Below, one piece after another: positions 9,156-17,741 of a stretch of 64,000 nucleotides of DNA. This DNA is from Pseudomonadota bacterium (lineage in GTDB: Bacteria > Pseudomonadota > Gammaproteobacteria > Burkholderiales > Burkholderiaceae_B): positions 310,001 to 374,000 of the forward strand of contig JAFAEO010000073.1 of NCBI GenBank assembly GCA_023423975.1, given 5' to 3'. A program made the translations under genes and the position numbers. Numbering within the stretch: position 1 is the stretch's first letter; each line of letters begins with the position of its first letter. The notes beneath the pieces were generated by a model. The model saw only the letters and a program-made list of their open reading frames with translations. It ran no database searches and was not told the origin of the DNA.

Positions 9156-9729
9156 GGCCGGCATCACCGGACAATGCAGCAGGTTCGATGCCAAGCAGCG
9201 CCAGCGCCGCCGTGTAACGGTCAGCAGCTCGCTTGTTGAAAATGATATTACGGTCTGCGCTCACATTGAGCCAGGTATTGGCGGCGATTTCCTGCTCCAG
9301 CTGGCCCGCAGACCAGCCGGCATAGCCCAGCGTAATAAAAATTTGCTGCGGACCTTCGCCCTTCGCCAGATCTTCCAGCACGTCGCGTGAGGTGGTAAGC
9401 GCCATATCGCCCAGCACAACACTGGAACGATAATGGCCCGCCGGGTGATGCAGGACGAAACCGCGATCTGTCTGGACAGGACCGCCATAGAAAACGGTTT
9501 GTGCAGCCAGGTCGGCATTGACTTCCAGCTCCAGCCGCTCCAGCAGCTGTTCCACCGACAGGTCGGTGGGCCGGTTCAGCAACAGGCCCAGCGCACCATC
9601 TTCTGAATGTTCACAAACATAGACCACGCCACCTTCGAAAATATCGGATGTCTGAGAAGGCATGGCCATGAGGAACTGGTTCGCCATACTGACAAATTCA
9701 GATTCTTTTTTGTCTTCGTGTTCGGTCAT
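9148..9729 (-). CDS. UPF0301 / YqgE-AlgH family protein
   Basis: A 193-residue member of the YqgE/AlgH family. Typical features are NQFLMAMPS at the N-terminus, FEGGVVYVCEHSEDGALGLLLNRP, VFYGGPVQTDRGFVLH, and GYAGWSAGQLEQEI towards the C-terminus. The start has a good ribosome-binding site (AAGGAAGGACC before ATG). The molecular function is not established; in Pseudomonas a relative was linked to alginate expression. Linkage to ruvX is widely conserved in proteobacteria. Confidence 0.93.
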   Translation of the reverse strand: MTEHEDKKESEFVSMANQFLMAMPSQTSDIFEGGVVYVCEHSEDGALGLLLNRPTDLSVEQLLERLELEVNADLAAQTVFYGGPVQTDRGFVLHHPAGHYRSSVVLGDMALTTSRDVLEDLAKGEGPQQIFITLGYAGWSAGQLEQEIAANTWLNVSADRNIIFNKRAADRYTAALALLGIEPAALSGDAGHA

Positions 9730-9753
9730 GGTCCTTCCTTTTTAGGATGCGCG

Positions 9754-9918
9754 TCAGATTTCCATCATTTCAAAGTCTTCCTTGCGCGCACCGCATTCAG
9801 GACAGACCCAGTTGGGGGGGACGTCTTCCCATTTGGTACCCGGCGCGATTCCTTCTTCAGGAACGCCGGTTTCCTCATCATAAACCCAACCACAAATTAA
9901 ACACATCCAGGTACGCAT
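9754..9918 (-). CDS. rubA: Rubredoxin
   Basis: A 54-residue one-iron electron carrier. The two ligand pairs are CLICG and CPECGA, each CxxCG-like, separated by the usual acidic stretch. The frame is open to an ATG at 9939, but rubredoxins begin at the MRTWMCLICGW segment, so I choose 9918. In this group the gene is often found next to thiD-thiE-hemL. Its partner here is unknown; no alkane hydroxylase or rubredoxin reductase lies in the window. Confidence 0.95.
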   Translation of the reverse strand: MRTWMCLICGWVYDEETGVPEEGIAPGTKWEDVPPNWVCPECGARKEDFEMMEI

Positions 9919-10127
9919 AATACGGTTATTTCCTAACATTCAAATGTAACTTCACGAATCGGATGGAACCGGCCCAGCGGGCTTGTTCCCGAAAACATGC
10001 CTGCGCACGCTTTAGTACCCATTTTAATTTAAAATGATACCTTTGGCCCGTTTTCCCAAAAACCGCGCCGTGCTTTTTTTGTGCACCGGCAATTTTCACC
10101 GCTTTTGTTTTTCGCTTAGTACGCCTC

Positions 10128-10934
10128 GTGTCCCCTGATCATGCCCCTGCAGTGCTGTTTTTCAACCATCTGGATCCAACCGGACGCTCCGGACTTGTCG
10201 GCGATGTCCTGACCGCCACGCACTTCGGTTGCCAGGCGGTCACCGCACTGACCGCCATCACGGTGCAGGACACCGGTGTCATAGAGGAAATCCATCCCGT
10301 TTCCGACGAGATTCTGGACAATCAGGCTCGCTGCCTGCTTGAGGACATCCCGGTGCATGCCATCCGGGCCGGCGGGCTGTACAGCCCGGACCATGTCAGT
10401 ATCATCGCGCAAATAGCCGCCGATTATGACAGCGTCCCACTGGTTCTGTATCTTGGCCCGCAATACGCATCGGTGATCGAAGACAGTTCCGATGACGAGA
10501 TCGAGGCCTTGCTGCAGGCGACCTGGGAAACCCTTATCCCACAAGCCAGCTGCGTTGTCGTCGATTGCAGTTACCTGAACCTCTGGGCACCGGAAGATGA
10601 CCACGACGAGAGCCCGATCCCCGTGGTGCTTGAGGCCATTCTGGCAGCAGGAGCAAAATCCTGCCTGGCACTGTTTTGTCCCTCACCAGACGAGGCTCAT
10701 CAGCATATCCTGCTCGAAAGCGGCGATCGCAGCTTTGCCTTTGGCTTTTTCCCGCTGGCCGGACAATCTGAAGCGGGCGATATGATCAGCGCTGCCCTGG
10801 CCTGTGAACTGACGCGAGGCCAGGCATTGTCGCAAGCCTGCGAGCAGGCTATTGCCTACGCCCACAAGGCGCTGGCTGACGGACGCAAGCTGGGCATGAG
10901 CAAGCTGGTGGCACAACGGCTGCAGAAGCCCTGA
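10128..10934 (+). CDS. Divergent ThiD-like (hydroxymethylpyrimidine kinase-like) protein
   Basis: A 268-residue ribokinase-fold protein starting with GTG. The N-terminus DPTGRSGLVGDVLTATHFGCQAVTALTAITVQDT aligns by eye with the DPSGGAGIQADLKTF block of ThiD. However, several kinase landmarks are altered. The VLDPVM strand reads LVLYLGPQ, there is no LLTPN block, and the GTGC anion-hole segment reads EAGDMISAAL. Its position just before thiE supports a thiamine role, with phosphorylation of HMP as the simplest guess. A lost or changed activity is possible. The divergent rubredoxin gene shares the upstream region. Confidence 0.75.
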   Translation: MSPDHAPAVLFFNHLDPTGRSGLVGDVLTATHFGCQAVTALTAITVQDTGVIEEIHPVSDEILDNQARCLLEDIPVHAIRAGGLYSPDHVSIIAQIAADYDSVPLVLYLGPQYASVIEDSSDDEIEALLQATWETLIPQASCVVVDCSYLNLWAPEDDHDESPIPVVLEAILAAGAKSCLALFCPSPDEAHQHILLESGDRSFAFGFFPLAGQSEAGDMISAALACELTRGQALSQACEQAIAYAHKALADGRKLGMSKLVAQRLQKP

Positions 10935-11025
10935 TCCGCTGCCTGACACAGCGTTGCGGACAACCGCGGGCGCTTTCTCGCTATACTTCTATAGATATTT
11001 GCATTCCTCCAGGCATAACAGCGCA

Positions 11026-11697
11026 ATGACAGCAAACACGTTTCCTTCCGGTCTATATGGCATTACGCCCGAATGGCACGATGCCGAGCGCCTGCAACAG
11101 GCCGTCTCGCTGGCCTGCGAGGGTGGCATGCGGGTATTGCAGTGGCGACAGAAAACCATGCCGCCAGCGCAGGCACGCAGCGTGGCAGCATCTCTGCGCG
11201 ACATCTGCCGTGACGCAGGCGTGCTGTTTATCGTCAATGATGACTGGCAACTGGCGTTGGCGCTGGACGCAGACGGCGTTCATTTGGGTAAAAACGATGC
11301 TGCAATCACGACGGTTCGCGCACAGCTACAACAACGGGATCAGGCGCCTTTGCTGATCGGCGTCTCCTGCTATGACAGCCTGGCGCTGGCCGATAGCGCC
11401 ATGCAAGAGCAGGCAGATTACATTGCCTTTGGCGCACTTTTTCCTTCCATGGTCAAGCCCGACGCCGTCCGTGCTCCTCTGTCGCTGTTTCAGGCAGTCG
11501 CAAAACCGCCAATTACTCAGCGCAAGCCCGCACTGGTAGGGATTGGCGGAATCAACAGGCAAAATGCCCATCTGGCGGTAGAGGCCGGCGCCGACAGCAT
11601 CGCGGTCATCACCGGCTTATTCGGTGAGCCGGACATCCGCGGCGCCGCAGCCTACTATGCCTCGCTGTATGACCAGCACTCGTCGCCGTCGTCATAA
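11026..11697 (+). CDS. thiE: Thiamine-phosphate synthase
   Basis: Joins HMP pyrophosphate and hydroxyethylthiazole phosphate to give thiamine phosphate. The protein has 223 residues in a TIM barrel. Conserved blocks are GLYGITPE, VLQWRQK, FIVNDDWQLALALDADGVHLGK, IGVSCYD, YIAFGALFPS and VGIGGIN. The frame is open to a TTG at 10954, but the family start is the ATG at 11026. It follows the ThiD-like gene by about 90 bases. A second, TenI-like domain occurs in the Nudix fusion at 52.9 kb. Confidence 0.93.
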   Translation: MTANTFPSGLYGITPEWHDAERLQQAVSLACEGGMRVLQWRQKTMPPAQARSVAASLRDICRDAGVLFIVNDDWQLALALDADGVHLGKNDAAITTVRAQLQQRDQAPLLIGVSCYDSLALADSAMQEQADYIAFGALFPSMVKPDAVRAPLSLFQAVAKPPITQRKPALVGIGGINRQNAHLAVEAGADSIAVITGLFGEPDIRGAAAYYASLYDQHSSPSS

Positions 11698-11793
11698 TCG
11701 CGTTTTCATGCCCGGTCATGTCAGCAACGCCGCCCGCGACAAGCCCCGACACAATCGGCTCCTTTCACTTATTTTTCAGATAAAGATTTCATT

Positions 11794-13071
11794 ATGTCCC
11801 AGAACGAAGTTCTCTTTAAACGTGCCCTTAAATCCATTCCTGGTGGTGTCAACTCGCCGGTACGGGCGTTCCGCTCGGTAGGCGGCACGCCGCGCTTTAT
11901 CAGCAAGGCAAAAGACGCTTATATCTGGGATGCCGATGGCAAACAGTATATTGATTACCTGGGTTCCTGGGGGCCGGCCATTGTTGGCCATGCGCACCCG
12001 GAAGTGGTTCAGGCGGTACAGCGGGCCGCAGAATCCGGCCTGTCTTTCGGTGCGCCGACCGAGGCCGAATCTTTGCTGGCCGAAGCGATTATTGCGCGCC
12101 TCCCGTCCATTGAAAAGGTCCGCCTGGTCAGTTCGGGCACAGAAGCCACCATGAGCGCCATTCGCCTGGCCCGTGGCGCCACTGGCCGCAATAAGATCAT
12201 CAAATTCGAAGGCTGTTACCATGGCCATGCCGATAGCCTGCTGGTCAAAGCCGGCTCGGGCCTGCTGACCTTCGGCAACCCGACCTCTGCCGGCGTTCCT
12301 GCCGAATTCGTTGCGCATACATTGGTGCTGGACTATAACGATCTGGACGCGGTCAAGGCCGCATTTGCCGAATTCGGTGCCGATATTGCCTGCATTATTG
12401 TTGAACCGATAGCCGGCAATATGAACCTGATCAAGCCGGTAGAAGGATTCCTGGCCGGCCTGCGCGCGTTGTGCACGGAATATGGTGCACTGCTGATTTT
12501 CGACGAAGTGATGACGGGCTTTCGCGCCGGCCCCCAAGGGGTGCAGGGCCTGTCGGGCGTCACGCCCGATCTGACCACGCTGGCAAAAGTCATTGGCGGG
12601 GGCATGCCCGTAGGCGCCTTTGGCGGTCGCACCGACATCATGGACCAGATTGCGCCGCTGGGACCGGTCTATCAGGCAGGCACGCTGTCGGGCAATCCAG
12701 TGTCCGTTGCCGCCGGCCTTATCACACTTGAAATACTGTCGCGCCCCGGTTTCTACGAGCACCTGCAGACACAGTCGGCCAAACTGGTTGCCGGCCTGCA
12801 GGACAAGGCCCGTGCCGCAGGCATCGCCTTCTGCGCCGACTCGGTGGGCGGCATGTTCGGCCTGTATTTCCGCGAGACCATTCCCACTACCTTCGCACAG
12901 GTGTCCGACGTCAACCATGATGCCTTCAAGGTCTTTTTTCATGGCATGCTGGACAATGGCGTTCATCTGGCGCCATCGGCGTTTGAAGCCGGTTTTGTCT
13001 CGGCCATGCATAGCGACGAGATTCTGGAAAAAACGCTGGACGCCGCCGGCCGCGCATTTGCACTGCTGTAA
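11794..13071 (+). CDS. hemL: Glutamate-1-semialdehyde 2,1-aminomutase
   Basis: Converts glutamate-1-semialdehyde to 5-aminolevulinate for tetrapyrrole synthesis by the C5 pathway. The protein has 425 residues. The PLP lysine sits in TTLAKVIGGGMPVGAFGGR (Lys265), and FDEVMTGFR holds the PLP-binding aspartate. SSGTEATMSAIRLAR binds the cofactor phosphate. The large demand for tetrapyrrole in this window (siroheme for CysI and NirB) fits but is not specific evidence. A hairpin follows the stop. Confidence 0.97.
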   Translation: MSQNEVLFKRALKSIPGGVNSPVRAFRSVGGTPRFISKAKDAYIWDADGKQYIDYLGSWGPAIVGHAHPEVVQAVQRAAESGLSFGAPTEAESLLAEAIIARLPSIEKVRLVSSGTEATMSAIRLARGATGRNKIIKFEGCYHGHADSLLVKAGSGLLTFGNPTSAGVPAEFVAHTLVLDYNDLDAVKAAFAEFGADIACIIVEPIAGNMNLIKPVEGFLAGLRALCTEYGALLIFDEVMTGFRAGPQGVQGLSGVTPDLTTLAKVIGGGMPVGAFGGRTDIMDQIAPLGPVYQAGTLSGNPVSVAAGLITLEILSRPGFYEHLQTQSAKLVAGLQDKARAAGIAFCADSVGGMFGLYFRETIPTTFAQVSDVNHDAFKVFFHGMLDNGVHLAPSAFEAGFVSAMHSDEILEKTLDAAGRAFALL

Positions 13072-13079
13072 TTATGACA

Positions 13080-13134
13080 ACCGGCACCCGATAGCCCCGC
13101 GCCATCGGTCCGGTGCCGGTCCCAGCCCCTTTTT
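13080..13134 (+). terminator. Probable terminator after hemL
   Basis: An inverted repeat ACCGGCACC (13080-13088) / GGTGCCGGT (13112-13120), with a further short pairing inside the loop, is followed after nine bases by TTTTT at 13130-13134. The distance from stem to T-run is longer than in a classical intrinsic terminator. Confidence 0.5.
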
Positions 13135-13270
13135 CCATGCCTTGCATAGGGAAAGCACCATGGCGGGCCATGTAAGAATTTTTTTCCAGATATCCCGGTT
13201 TTCTCAATGTGAAATAAAAAAGACGCTACACTCAGGGTTATCCATAATATGTTAAAGGTGTTGAAGCTGT

Positions 13271-14497
13271 ATGGCTGTAAACTTAAATATACCTGACGAA
13301 TCAGCTATTTATCCGGTAGCAGGGGTTGAAATTGGCATTGCGCAAGCCGGGATCAAAAAGCCCGGCCGTGATGACCTCACATTATTCAAATTCACGCCAG
13401 GCACTTCTGTAGCCGGCGTTTTCACGCGCAATCGTTTCAGAGCCGCCCCGGTGCAGATTTGCGAATCTCGCCTGGCCAAGGGCAATGCCATGCGTGCCCT
13501 GGTCATCAATACCGGCAATGCCAATGCCGGCACCGGCGCCGATGGTCTGGAACGCGCCTTTGAGACCTGCCGCGTGCTGTCCAAGGAACTGGGCCTGCTG
13601 GAAGAAGAAATCCTGCCTTTTTCTACAGGCGTGATTCTTGAGCCCCTTCCGGTTGACAAGATTACGGCAGCATTGCCTCAGTGCATCCGCGCCCTGGAAA
13701 AAAATGCCTGGCTCAAGGCTGCGCACAGCATTATGACCACCGATACGCTGCCCAAGATTTGCTCCAGGCAACTGACACTGGATGGGCGTAAAGTGAGCAT
13801 TACCGGCATCAGCAAAGGCGCCGGCATGATCCGCCCGAATATGGCCACCATGCTGGGGTTTGTCGCTACCGACGCGGAAATCGCCCCGGCACTGCTCAAG
13901 GAACTGGTCAAAGATATTGCCAACCGTTCGTTTAACCGTATCACGGTAGACGGCGACACCTCCACCAACGATTCATTCATCGTGATCGCCACCGGTCAAA
14001 GCGGCATACAGGTACAGGACGCACAAAGCCCGCATTACCAGACCATTAAGGCAGAGCTGATTGAAGTTGCCCGCGAGCTGGCGCAAAAAATCGTACGTGA
14101 TGCCGAAGGCGCCACCAAATTCATCACTATCCAGGTGGAAGAAGCAGAAAGCAGCCAGACTGCGCTGAAAATTGCCTACGCGATTGCACACTCCCCGCTG
14201 GTCAAAACCGCTTTCTACGCATCGGATCCGAACCTGGGCCGCATTCTGGCCGCCATTGGTTACGCCGGTGTTGATGACCTGAATGTAACAGCCCTGCGCT
14301 TGTGGCTTGACGATGTGCTGGTTGCCACGGGTGGCGGCCGCAATCCTGACTATCTGGAAGAAGACGGCCAGCGCGTCATGCAACAGCCCGAGATTCTGGT
14401 GCGGGTAGCACTGGGTCGCGGCAATGTATCGGAAACGGTATACAGTTGCGACTTCTCGCATGAGTACGTCAGCATCAACGCCGACTACCGTTCCTGA
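13271..14497 (+). CDS. argJ: Bifunctional glutamate N-acetyltransferase / ornithine acetyltransferase
   Basis: Transfers acetyl from N-acetylornithine to glutamate, recycling acetyl groups in arginine synthesis; it may also use acetyl-CoA. The protein has 408 residues. The self-cleavage site is in KGAGMIRPNMATML, with the nucleophile Thr193 that becomes the N-terminus of the beta chain. The C-terminus carries the conserved ending SINADYRS. The DUF1853 gene begins inside its last 38 bases. Confidence 0.97.
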   Translation: MAVNLNIPDESAIYPVAGVEIGIAQAGIKKPGRDDLTLFKFTPGTSVAGVFTRNRFRAAPVQICESRLAKGNAMRALVINTGNANAGTGADGLERAFETCRVLSKELGLLEEEILPFSTGVILEPLPVDKITAALPQCIRALEKNAWLKAAHSIMTTDTLPKICSRQLTLDGRKVSITGISKGAGMIRPNMATMLGFVATDAEIAPALLKELVKDIANRSFNRITVDGDTSTNDSFIVIATGQSGIQVQDAQSPHYQTIKAELIEVARELAQKIVRDAEGATKFITIQVEEAESSQTALKIAYAIAHSPLVKTAFYASDPNLGRILAAIGYAGVDDLNVTALRLWLDDVLVATGGGRNPDYLEEDGQRVMQQPEILVRVALGRGNVSETVYSCDFSHEYVSINADYRS

Positions 14498-15620
14498 GAC
14501 AAAACCCAGGCAGCGTAGCCAGGCCTGGCAGGATCTTCACTGGCTGACGCATGCGCCGGATTTGCTGGCGCCCGCAGCCGGCCTGCCACTGGCAAGCTGG
14601 CCACCCATCGCGCTGCACGAGATTGACCGCTGGCTGACGCACGCAGGCGAACAAGGCAATGCGCTCGAGGCCCTCACCAGCGACTTTGTCGCACGGCATC
14701 GCCGGCTTGGCCTTTATGCCGAAGCCTTACTGCACACTGCCCTGCAACATGCCCACAGCATTGAACTGCTGGCACACCATACACCCATCCATATCACCAC
14801 TTCCCAGCGCCAAGGTAGCGTCCGGCAAACCATTGGTGAGCTTGACTACATCTGGCGCGATCGCAGCAATTACAAGGTGTGGCACTGGGAACTGGCCGTC
14901 AAATATTATCTTTATGTGCCGCAGTCCAGCCGGGTCCCGGACGCCGACCGCTTCGTAGGCCTGCAACAGCGCGATACACTGGCCCGCAAAACCACGAAAC
15001 TGCGTGATCGGCAATTGCCCCTGTCCGGCCAGCCGGAGGTCACACTGCAATTGGGCGTCTGCGTCGATTGCGCGGCAGCATATATGAAGGGCTGGCTGTT
15101 CTACCCTTTGCAGGGCGAGCGCTGGGACGATTACGTTCTGGCCGAGCCGGCCACCCAGGCCATGCTAAACCCGCTGCACCCAAGGGGCTGGTGGCTGACG
15201 CAAGCCGATTTTGCACAGCGCCTTGCACGGTCGATCAGGACAGGCGCAGGGGTCGGCGAACTGCGCTGGCGCATTCTATCGCGCATGCAATGGCTTTCGC
15301 CGCAACAGGCCGATGTCGCCGAAACGCTTGAGGCCACCGCGCTTCTGGCGCAACTTGAATCGTGGTTCGGTTCAGACGTTGCAGTTACTGGCCCAAGACC
15401 AGGGCTGCTGATCGTTGCCTTGGCCTCATCGAGCGCCGGTGCAACAGTCAGCGCCACTGGCGCGCCGGCGCCGCTCGCAACAGGGCCGTCGTCTGCTGCG
15501 CCGGTGCCTGCGCCGGAAACCGGAACCGGGCAACTGCCGCAGGCGTCTTCCGGACAGGTGTACACGGAAGTACATCGCGGCTTTGTGGTGGCTAATAACT
15601 GGGTCGACGCAGTATTGTGA
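14460..15620 (+). CDS. DUF1853 family protein
   Basis: A 386-residue protein of unknown function with the DUF1853 core: RQTIGELDYIWRD followed by VWHWELAVKYYL, and later CVDCAAAYMKGWLFYPL. The GELDYI and WELAVKYYL pattern resembles the acidic and lysine positions of PD-(D/E)xK nuclease folds, but I cannot prove that. The last 70 residues are rich in Ala, Ser, Pro and Gly. The frame is open to 14424, but ATG 14460 leaves a shorter overlap with argJ; either is possible. Confidence 0.8.
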   Translation: MSTSASTPTTVPETKPRQRSQAWQDLHWLTHAPDLLAPAAGLPLASWPPIALHEIDRWLTHAGEQGNALEALTSDFVARHRRLGLYAEALLHTALQHAHSIELLAHHTPIHITTSQRQGSVRQTIGELDYIWRDRSNYKVWHWELAVKYYLYVPQSSRVPDADRFVGLQQRDTLARKTTKLRDRQLPLSGQPEVTLQLGVCVDCAAAYMKGWLFYPLQGERWDDYVLAEPATQAMLNPLHPRGWWLTQADFAQRLARSIRTGAGVGELRWRILSRMQWLSPQQADVAETLEATALLAQLESWFGSDVAVTGPRPGLLIVALASSSAGATVSATGAPAPLATGPSSAAPVPAPETGTGQLPQASSGQVYTEVHRGFVVANNWVDAVL

Positions 15621-15717
15621 TCGCGTTGCTGGCCGGCATCTGTCGGCAAAAATACCACATTTTGTTCCGCCCCACCCCTTCGCCGGTCGGCTTTCTTGGA
15701 ACAAGCGATTGATTCTT

Positions 15718-15747
15718 TTGACTTTTTATAAGTTTTCGCAGTAGAAT
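15718..15747 (+). promoter_or_regulatory. Sigma-70 promoter for rplU-rpmA
   Basis: TTGACT (15718-15723), an 18-base spacer, and TAGAAT (15742-15747) lie about 55 bases before rplU in an AT-rich stretch. The match to the consensus and the position are both good for a strong ribosomal-protein promoter. Confidence 0.75.
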
Positions 15748-15803
15748 GATGGGCTTAGCGTTTAAATATGCTAATTCCAATTTATTTTTAGAGGTTAACC
15801 CAT

Positions 15804-16115
15804 ATGTACGCGGTCATAAAAACCGGAGGCAAGCAGTATCGTGTTGCCGAAGGTCAAAAACTCAAGGTAGAACAGATACCGGCAGACATCGGGCAAGAAA
15901 TCTCGCTAGACCAAGTTTTGTCAGTAGGCGAAGGTGAAACACTCAAAGTGGGTGCTCCCCTGGTCGAAGGCGCTGTGGTTAAAGCCAAAGTTCTTGCACA
16001 TGGACGTCACGACAAGGTGAAAATTTTCAAAATGCGCCGTCGCAAGCATTATCAGCGGCACCAGGGCCATCGCCAGAATTACACCCAAATCGTCATCGAA
16101 GCAATCACTGCTTGA
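15804..16115 (+). CDS. rplU: 50S ribosomal protein L21
   Basis: A 103-residue ribosomal protein that binds 23S rRNA. It starts MYAVIKTGGKQYRVAEGQKLKVEQI and has the C-terminal KMRRRKHYQRHQGHRQNYTQI block typical of bacterial L21. A ribosome-binding site (GAGGTTAACCC) precedes the ATG. It is followed after 33 bases by rpmA. Confidence 0.99.
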   Translation: MYAVIKTGGKQYRVAEGQKLKVEQIPADIGQEISLDQVLSVGEGETLKVGAPLVEGAVVKAKVLAHGRHDKVKIFKMRRRKHYQRHQGHRQNYTQIVIEAITA

Positions 16116-16148
16116 TCCGTTCGTTAACAGCACAACAGGAGCTTAAAC

Positions 16149-16409
16149 ATGGCACAGAAAAAGGGCGGCGGCTCAACCCGCAACGGCCGCGACTCGGAAT
16201 CCAAACGACTGGGCGTAAAAGCCTTCGGCGGTGAAGTTATTCCAGCCGGTTCAATCATTGTTCGTCAGCGTGGCACACGTTTTCACCCGGGAACCAATGT
16301 TGGTATCGGTAAAGACCACACTCTGTACGCACTGGTAGACGGCAGTGTTTCCTTTTCACATAAAGGCGCACTCAACAAGCATACCGTTTCCGTAACAAAG
16401 GTAGACTAA
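16149..16409 (+). CDS. rpmA: 50S ribosomal protein L27
   Basis: An 86-residue protein whose N-terminal tail reaches the peptidyl-transferase centre. It begins MAQKKGGGSTRNGRDSESKR and continues RLGVKAFGGE, the highly conserved L27 start. There is no N-terminal extension of the cleavable kind found in Firmicutes. It is co-transcribed with rplU and followed by a clear terminator. Confidence 0.99.
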   Translation: MAQKKGGGSTRNGRDSESKRLGVKAFGGEVIPAGSIIVRQRGTRFHPGTNVGIGKDHTLYALVDGSVSFSHKGALNKHTVSVTKVD

Positions 16410-16432
16410 ACCTTTCCCCGGACATCATGCAG

Positions 16433-16468
16433 TGCCGTTCACTTGTCGCCAGGTGAACGGCATTTTTT
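16433..16468 (+). terminator. Intrinsic terminator after rpmA
   Basis: A 13-base stem TGCCGTTCACTTG / CAGGTGAACGGCA (16433-16445 and 16450-16462, one G-T pair) with a tight four-base loop is followed directly by six T residues (16463-16468). Confidence 0.9.
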
Positions 16469-16570
16469 ATTCCGCGACGCGCTCTGATATGCTCAGACCT
16501 GCCCGCGTGAATGATAATAAAGCACTTACACGGCGACTCCATTTATTATTACAGGCCACAGGAATCCATC

Positions 16571-17689
16571 ATGAAATTCGTTGACGAAGCGACGATCGAA
16601 GTCATTGCCGGCAAGGGCGGCAACGGGGCGGCGAGTTTTCGTCGCGAAAAATTCATCCCCAAGGGTGGTCCGGATGGCGGCGACGGCGGACGAGGCGGCA
16701 GTATTTACGCAATTGCCGACAGAAATATCAATACCCTGATTGACTTTCGCTATGCCCGCCTGCATCGCGGCAAGAATGGCGAAAACGGCCGCGGCTCTGA
16801 CCAATACGGCGCCGCTGCCGCGGATATCACATTGCGCGTCCCGGTCGGCACCGTTATCTATGACGCCGAAACCAATGAACAATTGTTTGACCTGAATCAT
16901 CATCAGATGCAGGTCACGCTGGCTGCCGGCGGCCAGGGGGGCATGGGCAATTTGCACTTCAAGTCCAGTGTCAACCGTGCGCCACGCCAGTTCACCTATG
17001 GCAAGGAAGGCGAACAGCGCAAACTGCGACTGGAACTGAAGGTGCTGGCCGATGTCGGGCTGCTGGGCATGCCCAACGCCGGCAAATCCACGCTCATCAC
17101 GCGTATATCCAATGCCAAGCCCAAGATTGCCGACTACCCTTTCACCACCCTGCATCCGAACCTGGGCGTAGTGCGAACCTCGCCCTCACGCAGTTTTGTC
17201 GTTGCCGATATTCCCGGGTTGATCGAAGGTGCCTCTGAAGGCGCCGGACTGGGCCATCTTTTCCTGCGCCACCTGTCGCGTACTCGGGTCTTGCTGCATC
17301 TGGTGGACGTTGCCGGCCTTGATCCAGACCAGGATCCAGTGGAGATTGCCGCCCATAATGTACGCGCCATTGCCGAAGAACTGCGCAAGTACGACGCCGA
17401 ACTGCACGCCAAGCCTCGCTGGCTGGTGTTGAACAAGCTGGATATGGTCAACGACCCGCAGGACATACAGCAACGGCTGTGCAAGGAACTGCAATGGGAC
17501 GGACCGGTCTTCGCCATTTCGGCCCTGTCGGGCGATGGCACGCAGGCATTGATCTGGGCGCTGCAGGATTACCTGGACGCAGAAAAAAGTCGCGAAATGG
17601 CCGAACAGGACAAGGCGGCAGAAGCCTACGTGCCGGAAGATCCGCGCTTTGACGAATCACGTCGCAACCTGAACGACGTCGAAAAATAA
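16571..17689 (+). CDS. obgE: GTPase Obg/CgtA
   Basis: Essential ribosome-associated GTPase of 372 residues acting in large-subunit assembly and stress control. The glycine-rich Obg fold occupies residues 1-158 (KGGNGAASFRREKFIPKGGPDGG). The G domain follows with G1 GMPNAGKST, G3 DIPGLIEGASEGAGLG and G4 NKLDMV. The frame is open 20 codons upstream, but MKFVDEATIEV is the universal start. It follows the rpmA terminator, so it has its own promoter or depends on read-through. Confidence 0.98.
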   Translation: MKFVDEATIEVIAGKGGNGAASFRREKFIPKGGPDGGDGGRGGSIYAIADRNINTLIDFRYARLHRGKNGENGRGSDQYGAAAADITLRVPVGTVIYDAETNEQLFDLNHHQMQVTLAAGGQGGMGNLHFKSSVNRAPRQFTYGKEGEQRKLRLELKVLADVGLLGMPNAGKSTLITRISNAKPKIADYPFTTLHPNLGVVRTSPSRSFVVADIPGLIEGASEGAGLGHLFLRHLSRTRVLLHLVDVAGLDPDQDPVEIAAHNVRAIAEELRKYDAELHAKPRWLVLNKLDMVNDPQDIQQRLCKELQWDGPVFAISALSGDGTQALIWALQDYLDAEKSREMAEQDKAAEAYVPEDPRFDESRRNLNDVEK

Positions 17690-17741
17690 CGGCGCTGCGT
17701 CCTATCACTCTTTCGTTTCCTTCTTCTGGATTTTTTGCAAC

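Noticed and set aside
11776..13011. Minus-strand frame of 411 codons opposite hemL
   Set aside because: hemL is unmistakable on the other strand; the shadow is Gln/Arg/Ala-rich with no recognisable domain.
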